Shown: piece after piece, positions 38,821-43,898 of the stretch
How the letters are laid out: every line of letters begins with the position of its first letter
Numbering within the stretch: position 1 is the stretch's first letter
Assembly (NCBI GenBank): GCA_035525055.1
Contig: DATLEZ010000071.1
Span: 1 to 43,898, forward strand
From: DATEEG01 sp035525055
GTDB taxonomy: Bacteria; Actinomycetota; Acidimicrobiia; Spongiisociales; ZC4RG35
Length of the DNA: 43,898 nucleotides
Reading direction: 5' to 3'
The notes under the pieces: model-generated
Told to the model about the DNA's origin: nothing
Seen by the model: the letters and a program-made list of their open reading frames with translations, nothing else
Databases searched by the model: none
Made by a program: the position numbers and the translations under genes

Positions 38821-40587
38821 TTATCCAGAGAAGCTCGAGTTGACGACGTTGTAGTGCCCCATTCCGGTGACCGCGAGTCCCGAGAATGTGTTCCTCGCCA
38901 CCGAGATGTGGTCGACGTAGTAGGGAACGATGAAAGGAACTTCATCGTTGAGCAGCGCCTGCATCTCTCCGGCGATCGATCGTTGGGTATCGAGGTCGGG
39001 AGCCGCTGTGAACTGATCGAACAATGTGTCGTAGGCAGCATTCGACCAATGCGACGCATTCCATGAATCGGCGCCGGTTCGCTCCGGGCTCAGCAACGGT
39101 GCGCCCAGATACACATGGGGCACGGCCCGGTGGCCATAGTTGACGATGCCCATCGATGAGTTGGCTGCCAGCCAGTAATCGTTGTAATAGGTCCCGGCGT
39201 CATACACCCCGACTTGCAGGTTGACACCGTTGAGCTGGGCCGCCGAACTCTGAATCAACTGCGCAAGTTGCTCCACTTCGAAGAAGACCAGGACGTCGAG
39301 GGGAGCCTCAAGGCCATCGCCATATCCGGCGGCGTCGAGCAATTGTTGAGCGGTCGCCAGATCTTCTGCGCGCTGACCGATTGCATCCGGGTTGTACATC
39401 GGGAAGAACTCCCAAATGGGATGGTCGTTCCCAACCACTCCGTAACCCCCCAGGAGACCCTCGATGAGCAGCGGCCGGTTGAGCGTGAGGGCGATGGCCT
39501 GACGGACTCTCTTGTCATTGAACGGTGGATTGGTGGTGTCGAAGTAGACCTGGCGGTGCTGAGCGGTGGAAATGCTGGTCACGTTCGCATCCGGAGCCGA
39601 GAGGAGAGCGGTGGCGCCAGAGAATGAGATGTGAGGGATCACATCGAGCCTGCCTTCTTGGAAGGCGGTGACCGGCGCCGACTCGTCGCCGAAGAAGGTC
39701 ACCTCCATGCGGCTGGGCTGCCCACTGTTGTCACCCCAGTAGTTCTCGTTCTTGACGTAGGTCGCCGATACTCCGGGGTCGTAATTCTCCAATATCCAGG
39801 GACCGGAGCCGATGAAGCTCTGCTCATAGGCGCCTTCTGCGTAGCCCTCCCAGAAGGAGGCAGGCAGGATGCCGGCGTTGTAGTTGTCCGAGCTGACAAA
39901 GAACGGGAAGGCTGCATTGGGCTGGCTGAGGGTGAACTCGACAGTGCGCTCGTCCAATGCGACGACCTGGTCTGGGTCGACGCCATAAGTCTGGAAGGCA
40001 GGACCGGCATTCCCTCCGGCTATGCCCCTGATAGTGGCCACCACGTCATCGGCAGTGACCGGGGAGCCGTCGTGGAACGTCGCCTCGGAGCGCAGGGTGA
40101 AAGTCCACACATCCCCGTCCGCGTTCGGTGCCCAGCTCTCGGCCAGCACCGGGACCGGGGTGAGTTCGGCGTCGGAGAAGACCAGGTATTCGGCCGTTTG
40201 GCCAAATGCGGCCAGGCCTCCCTCATCCTGAATCAGGACCGGGTCGATTCCCACGGACGGTGTGGGGATGGCGAGACGGACCGTCGACTCCACGGCCTGA
40301 GCGGTGGTTTCGGTCGCCGCCGTTGTGCCGGGCGCGGCGGTGGTGGTTGCCCCGGGAGTGGTAGTCGTGGCGGCTTCTTCGGGGCTGCAGGCAGCCGCTA
40401 GGAAGCTCATCACCGGAATCGACGCTCCCAGGATGGTGCCGCGGCGGATGAACTCCCGTCGGCTGAGCTTTCCCGCCGAGTACTCGTCTATCAGGTGATT
40501 CTGGGTCTCGCTGCTTTGACGCCTGATGTTGTCGACTCGTCTCGCGCCGGCTCTCTTCTGGCCGACTCCTTTTTGGGGTTCCTTCAT
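38821..40587 (-). CDS. ABC transporter substrate-binding lipoprotein (family 5, DppA-like), Tat-type signal
   Basis: A 588-residue extracellular solute-binding protein. ATG 40587 has AAGGAG 6 nt upstream; the frame is open to 40746, but that part is Pro-rich noise. A cytoplasmic stretch of about 50 residues precedes the twin-arginine motif SRREFIRR, a hydrophobic region and the lipobox LAAAC, so it is probably exported folded via Tat and lipidated. A Thr/Ala-rich linker (PEEAATTTTPGATTTAAPG) then leads to the binding domain: EATFHDGSPVTADDVV, NENYWGDNSGQPSRMEVTFF and KRVRQAIALTLNRPLLIEG are family-5 hallmarks. It feeds the permeases and fused ATPase downstream. Peptides, opines or N-modified amino acids are possible ligands. 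Confidence 0.92.
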   Translation of the reverse strand: MKEPQKGVGQKRAGARRVDNIRRQSSETQNHLIDEYSAGKLSRREFIRRGTILGASIPVMSFLAAACSPEEAATTTTPGATTTAAPGTTAATETTAQAVESTVRLAIPTPSVGIDPVLIQDEGGLAAFGQTAEYLVFSDAELTPVPVLAESWAPNADGDVWTFTLRSEATFHDGSPVTADDVVATIRGIAGGNAGPAFQTYGVDPDQVVALDERTVEFTLSQPNAAFPFFVSSDNYNAGILPASFWEGYAEGAYEQSFIGSGPWILENYDPGVSATYVKNENYWGDNSGQPSRMEVTFFGDESAPVTAFQEGRLDVIPHISFSGATALLSAPDANVTSISTAQHRQVYFDTTNPPFNDKRVRQAIALTLNRPLLIEGLLGGYGVVGNDHPIWEFFPMYNPDAIGQRAEDLATAQQLLDAAGYGDGLEAPLDVLVFFEVEQLAQLIQSSAAQLNGVNLQVGVYDAGTYYNDYWLAANSSMGIVNYGHRAVPHVYLGAPLLSPERTGADSWNASHWSNAAYDTLFDQFTAAPDLDTQRSIAGEMQALLNDEVPFIVPYYVDHISVARNTFSGLAVTGMGHYNVVNSSFSG

Positions 40588-40899
40588 GATCAACTCCTTG
40601 GGGAGAACGCCGCAGGTCTGTCGCTCGAAGGCACCAACAGGCGGGTCAACCCGATCCGGTGGAACCGGTGGAGTCGATCCCTTGCAGGGGATGCCCATAC
40701 CTCCCAGAGACGGAAACGACCATACTTGAACAGGAGGAAAGCGCAACCGCTACCTGCTGTTTTGGCGCTGACTAGCCGTTTTGGCGCGGCGTTATGCTCA
40801 CCCGGTGTCGATCGTCCGCGCCAAAACGGTGATTCGAGGCGGTTGCCCGTGGTGCAGCGTTTGGTGCGACATTCGCGCCGACATTGTTTTCGATTAGGT
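40588..40899. other. 312-bp divergent region between importer operon and FAD oxidoreductase
   Basis: No gene is supported here. It contains the importer ribosome site (40594-40599), palindromic element copy D (40776-40829), and a partial arm of the same family, TGTTTTGGCGCTGA (40758-40771). Promoters for both directions must lie here but are not clear. Confidence 0.6.
40776..40829 (+). repeat. 54-bp palindromic intergenic element, copy D
   Basis: Perfect 14-bp inverted ends CCGTTTTGGCGCGG (40776-40789) and CCGCGCCAAAACGG (40816-40829). The core aligns with copy A without gaps (GTT-x-TGCT-x-CCC-x-GG-x-GT-x-GAT-x-T). Same length and orientation as copy A. Confidence 0.85.
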
Positions 40900-42066
40900 A
40901 TGGGTTACGACGTCGTGATCGTCGGTGGAGCCGTCATGGGGGCGGCTACGGCGTACTACCTCAAGGACCTGGAGCCGTCGGTCCGGGTCGTGGTCGTGGA
41001 GCGCGACCCCACCTATTCCCAGTCGTCGACGGTGCTCTCCGATGGCAACGTTCGGATCCAGTTCAACCTCGAAGAGAACATCCGGATGTCCCAGTACGGC
41101 CTGCAAGCCCTCGAGGACTTCGGCGAGCGCATGGCGGTGGGCGACTGGAAGCCGGATCCCGCCCCCCGCCATCAGGGGAATCTGTTTCTCACCGACGAAG
41201 CTCACCGTCACGAGGCGGAGATCGGCCTGCAGCGCCAGCGCAGCCTCGGGTGCGAAGTCGAGTGGCTGGACTCCGCCGAGGTATACCGCCGGTTCCCCGC
41301 CTACGACGGTGCCGGCTACGCCGGTGGAACTCTGGGTCCCATGGATGGCTCGGTCGACCCGACTGCCGTGCTCCAGGGATATGTGCGCAGATCGGCGTCG
41401 CTCGGTGTCGAGTACGTGAACGGCGAGGTAGTTGCCTTCACCAGAACCGGTTCGGCCGTCACAGGCGTGACCCTCGCCGACGGCACCCACCTGACCGCAC
41501 CCGTGGTCGTCAACGCTGCCGGGGCCTGGTGCGCACCCCTCGCCGCCACGGTCCAAGTCGACCTGCCCGTGCTCCCGGTGATGAGAACCGTCTACACGAT
41601 CGAGACTTCGATCGCCAACGCCGCTCTTCCCAGCGTCTTCATGCCATCGGGTTTGTACGTCATCCCCGAGGCCGATAGCCGTTTCCTGGTCGGGTGGTCG
41701 CAGCCCGACGATCCGGTCGGCTTCGAATTCACCTTCACCAGGGGGAAGTTCTACGAGTTGATCTGGCCAGAGCTGGGAACTCAGCTTCCTGCCTTCGAAG
41801 CGCTGAATCTGGCGGGGGGATGGGTAGGGCTCTACGAGGTCAACACGCTCGACGGCAACGCCATCCTTGGCGAATGGCCGGAACTGCGCGGGCTCTACCT
41901 CGCCAACGGCTTCTCAGGACACGGTTTCCAACATGCTCACGCGGTTGGTCGCCACATCGCTGAGTTGATATTGGGCAGGGCGACCTCTCTCGACCTGACC
42001 CGCTTCGGCCCCCAGCGAATCATCGACCAGGCGCCTGTCTTCGAATATGGCGGGCGGATTATCTGA
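40900..42066 (+). CDS. FAD-dependent amine oxidoreductase (DAO family), 3
   Basis: A 388-residue compact DAO enzyme. ATG 40900 directly begins GYDVVIVGGAVMGAATAYYL, the FAD-binding start; the open frame upstream to 40495 is intergenic and rejected. Further features are SDGNVRIQFNLEENIRMSQ, PMDGSVDPTAVLQGYVRR, VVVNAAGAWC and GLYLANGFSGHGFQHAHAVG, all typical of sarcosine oxidase beta/glycine oxidase-like proteins. It is divergent from the ABC importer operon, so importer and oxidase probably serve the same substrate, with the oxidase attacking the C-N bond of the imported amine. The ribosome site is weak (TTAGGT). Confidence 0.87.
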   Translation: MGYDVVIVGGAVMGAATAYYLKDLEPSVRVVVVERDPTYSQSSTVLSDGNVRIQFNLEENIRMSQYGLQALEDFGERMAVGDWKPDPAPRHQGNLFLTDEAHRHEAEIGLQRQRSLGCEVEWLDSAEVYRRFPAYDGAGYAGGTLGPMDGSVDPTAVLQGYVRRSASLGVEYVNGEVVAFTRTGSAVTGVTLADGTHLTAPVVVNAAGAWCAPLAATVQVDLPVLPVMRTVYTIETSIANAALPSVFMPSGLYVIPEADSRFLVGWSQPDDPVGFEFTFTRGKFYELIWPELGTQLPAFEALNLAGGWVGLYEVNTLDGNAILGEWPELRGLYLANGFSGHGFQHAHAVGRHIAELILGRATSLDLTRFGPQRIIDQAPVFEYGGRII

Positions 42067-42096
42067 GCCGGCCGCCCACGGGTCGGAGGGGTTCCG

Positions 42097-42573
42097 TCAC
42101 CAGCCGCGGGTCCCGGCGGCATCTTTGAAGGGGCCGACGATCTCGGCCGTGACCCAGCCTCCGTAGAAGCCGCCGTCCTGGGACTTGACCCTCTCACCGT
42201 CGACGAAGCAAGCGCCGACCCGCCCCGGATAGAAAGCCACGTGATCCTGCAAGGCTTCATAGCCGCGGCTCGGATCCGGATACTCCCAGCCAGCGTCCGG
42301 TGCCACTCGGTCTTCGACAACGACATCGAGATATGACGCCTCTCCCTTGAACTCGCAGAAGGAGGTCTGGGTGGACGGACGAATGAAGCTCGCCACAAAG
42401 TCGGAGCGAGGGATGTAGAACACCGGTGGATGGCTCGTTTCCAGCACCCGCAGGGAGCGACTCGACTCGGCGATCACTCGATCGGCGAATTCCACTCTCA
42501 CAAGTCGATCCGTCGTTTCGACCCGTGGCGGGCGTGGATAGTCCCAAACCGATTCCCGGATTGTTTGCTCCAT
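42097..42573 (-). CDS. DUF427 family protein
   Basis: A 158-residue protein starting at ATG 42573. It matches DUF427: SVWDYPRPPRVE, VRVEFADRVIAES, LETSHPPVFYIPRSD, CEFKGEASYLDVVV and VAFYPGRVGACFVDGE in the usual order and spacing. The domain is a small beta-rich fold; its biochemical role is not established. It is the gene after the phosphotransferase on the same strand (27-bp gap) and convergent with the FAD oxidoreductase. Confidence 0.92.
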   Translation of the reverse strand: MEQTIRESVWDYPRPPRVETTDRLVRVEFADRVIAESSRSLRVLETSHPPVFYIPRSDFVASFIRPSTQTSFCEFKGEASYLDVVVEDRVAPDAGWEYPDPSRGYEALQDHVAFYPGRVGACFVDGERVKSQDGGFYGGWVTAEIVGPFKDAAGTRGW

Positions 42574-42600
42574 CCACCCGACGGTATTCGTCGTGGGGGT

Positions 42601-43898
42601 CTATTCGGCTTTGAGAGCATCGGCGCTGGCGATGACCCGTCGCAAGAAGCCGCCCGTGGCGTCGAGCTCGGGCCTGGCTGCCGGCTCAAGGTTGACGAGG
42701 AGCTGTTGGTAAGAGACGGCATGATGGAGAGGAATCAAGACACTGGCGAGGAGCACCGCCCGTTGCAGAGCCTCGGGCGTGGCGACTTCATGCCACCCGG
42801 CCAAATAGGCGTCCATGATCGACTGTTTCTCGTTGTCATCGGTTTCGAACTTCAGGGCCATCAAGTCGACGAAGGGATGGGCGACGCATGCATCCGTCCA
42901 GTCGAAGAACGTCAACACGCCGTCGACTCGAGCGGTGTTGGCGAGGTGCAGATCGCTGTGCACCAGGGTGTAGGGCACGTCGAGATTTGCCATTTCCCGG
43001 GTTAGCTCCTTGAGCGCTGGTGCCAGGGTTCGCAGACGATCGCGCTCGTGCTCGGTTATTGCACTCATAGCCCCTTCGTCATTCAACAAAGGGTCGATCT
43101 GGCTCTCGAGTACGTGCAGCCTTCGATCGATGCACCCGTCCGCCAGCAAGTCCATGATCCAGTTCGCCGAGGCCCGTTGCAGTTCGCAGAACCTTTCAAA
43201 CAGTTGCCGCCGAACTTCGACTCCGGAGGTTTCGGGGACTAGCTCCCCGAAGTCCGGAAGCAGCATCCACGCCCGGGCCGGATCGACGGCGATCGGACCC
43301 GGTATATAAGCGGGGAACCTGCGGGACAGCCGGTCTGTGACCACCGCCTCGTTAACAAAGAGAGGAACGTCGATCGAAGCCTTGAAATAGAAATCGGGTC
43401 CGTCGGTCTTGACTCTGAGGACCGACGAGATACTCCACTGCTTGACCTGCTCCAGATCCAGCAAGACGTGACCGAGCCTGGTGAGTTCTTCCTCGATCCA
43501 CGAGCGGACTCCTGATAGCCATCCGTCCGCACACCATGGTGGTCGTTCCGTCGGGACCTCCCCCCTTTCCAGATCCGATAGGTACCGATCGACAAGCAAG
43601 CGGAATCGTTCTTCCTTGACTCGCAAAGTCTCAAGGGAGGATCGATCAACCCAGCGCGAGTTGCGCGGCGGTTCCCATCCGCTCGACGTCATAATCATTT
43701 CAAAGATACCTTCGATGCGCTTCGTCTCGCGGTCGGCGGCGATCCGTATCTGGCGATAGATCCACGGGCGGCTCCCCAGTCGCTTCGCGAATGCAGGCAC
43801 GAGGACGTCGGCATTTCCGGCCCATACGTCCCCTTTGAGTCGGACCCGCGGCAGGGTCCAGTGGCCGTCACTGCGAAGGAACAGGACCTTCGGGTCGC
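42601..43898 (-). CDS. Aminoglycoside phosphotransferase (APH)-fold kinase, N-terminus cut by window edge
   Basis: The frame stays open to the right edge, so the start lies outside; at least 432 residues. The kinase part has the Brenner-type motif VHSDLHLANTARVDG with the catalytic Asp and Asn, then VLTFFDWTDACVAHPFVDLM, which holds the metal-binding Asp. FYFKASIDVPLFVNEA and PDFGEL are the N-lobe Lys/Glu and hinge-like parts. Ahead of the kinase about 150 residues run in from the edge (VLFLRSDGHWTLPRVRLKGD at the limit), an extension reminiscent of a NUDIX-like or VLLVR..W.LP region. It would phosphorylate a small-molecule hydroxyl; the substrate is unknown, and antibiotic resistance is not implied. 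Confidence 0.85.
   Translation of the reverse strand, partial: DPKVLFLRSDGHWTLPRVRLKGDVWAGNADVLVPAFAKRLGSRPWIYRQIRIAADRETKRIEGIFEMIMTSSGWEPPRNSRWVDRSSLETLRVKEERFRLLVDRYLSDLERGEVPTERPPWCADGWLSGVRSWIEEELTRLGHVLLDLEQVKQWSISSVLRVKTDGPDFYFKASIDVPLFVNEAVVTDRLSRRFPAYIPGPIAVDPARAWMLLPDFGELVPETSGVEVRRQLFERFCELQRASANWIMDLLADGCIDRRLHVLESQIDPLLNDEGAMSAITEHERDRLRTLAPALKELTREMANLDVPYTLVHSDLHLANTARVDGVLTFFDWTDACVAHPFVDLMALKFETDDNEKQSIMDAYLAGWHEVATPEALQRAVLLASVLIPLHHAVSYQQLLVNLEPAARPELDATGGFLRRVIASADALKAE

Noticed and set aside
40588..40746. N-terminal extension of the binding lipoprotein
   Set aside because: ATG 40587 has a strong AAGGAG site; the upstream residues are Pro-rich and would bury the signal sequence.
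40495..40899. N-terminal extension of the FAD oxidoreductase
   Set aside because: The protein's FAD motif starts right at ATG 40900. The upstream frame runs over the palindromic element and the antisense of the lipoprotein gene.
42601..43898. Antibiotic resistance gene
   Set aside because: The APH fold is shared by many metabolic kinases, and nothing in the context indicates resistance or mobility.

Overview
The window reads as chromosomal DNA from a high-GC Actinomycetota, most like the class Acidimicrobiia. The supporting signs are a DUF222/HNH (13E12-type) endonuclease, a mycothiol-dependent maleylpyruvate-isomerase-family protein, many GTG starts, and a secreted protein with the SLH-like C-terminal repeats (R-x-QMA-x-FL-x-RA ... 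GC-x5-CP) common in that class. Genes are densely packed, often with 4-nt stop/start overlaps. I saw no tRNA, rRNA, CRISPR array, phage module or insertion sequence. Assignments rest on reading motifs by eye.

Layout. (1) 1-3.1 kb: 3' part of an HNH endonuclease gene, a MDMPI-family protein and a tandem GNAT acetyltransferase. (2) 3.1-9.4 kb: a compact divergent cluster with a starch/glycogen-synthase-type GT5 glycosyltransferase, a Fes-like esterase and three paralogous ATP-grasp ligases. It has a perfect-arm dyad in its central promoter region. This is a candidate undescribed biosynthetic system. (3) 9.45-11.06 kb: a triple-rhodanese sulfurtransferase gene preceded by a tiny ORF rich in cysteine codons, an intrinsic terminator and a matching antiterminator. 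Together these form what looks like a trp-style, cysteine-sensing transcription attenuator. (4) 11-15.2 kb: a secreted GH26-like/SLH protein, an MFS transporter and a membrane acyltransferase-like protein. (5) 15.2-19.5 kb: HutF, an AllC-type amidohydrolase, an unknown protein and a class III nucleotide cyclase. (6) 19.6-33.8 kb: a catabolic region with two MttB-family (non-pyrrolysine) methyltransferase homologues, an amidohydrolase, a PhnD-like protein, an aldehyde dehydrogenase, a zinc alcohol dehydrogenase and three FAD amine oxidoreductases, one fused to GcvT. (7) 33.8-42.1 kb: a peptide-type ABC importer operon (lipoprotein, two permeases, one fused double ATPase) translationally coupled to an enolase-superfamily enzyme, plus a divergent fourth FAD oxidoreductase. 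(8) 42.1-43.9 kb: a DUF427 protein and a phosphotransferase cut by the window end.

How it fits together. Regions 6 and 7 suggest import and oxidative demethylation of N-methylated amines or amino-acid derivatives: FAD dehydrogenases would pass C1 units to tetrahydrofolate through GcvT, and ADH/ALDH and amidohydrolases would handle carbon skeletons. The true substrates cannot be read from sequence alone. Four copies of a 54-bp palindromic intergenic element (about 15-bp inverted ends with a conserved core) are scattered between genes at 18.6, 26.9 (two) and 40.8 kb and look like a genome-wide REP-like family.
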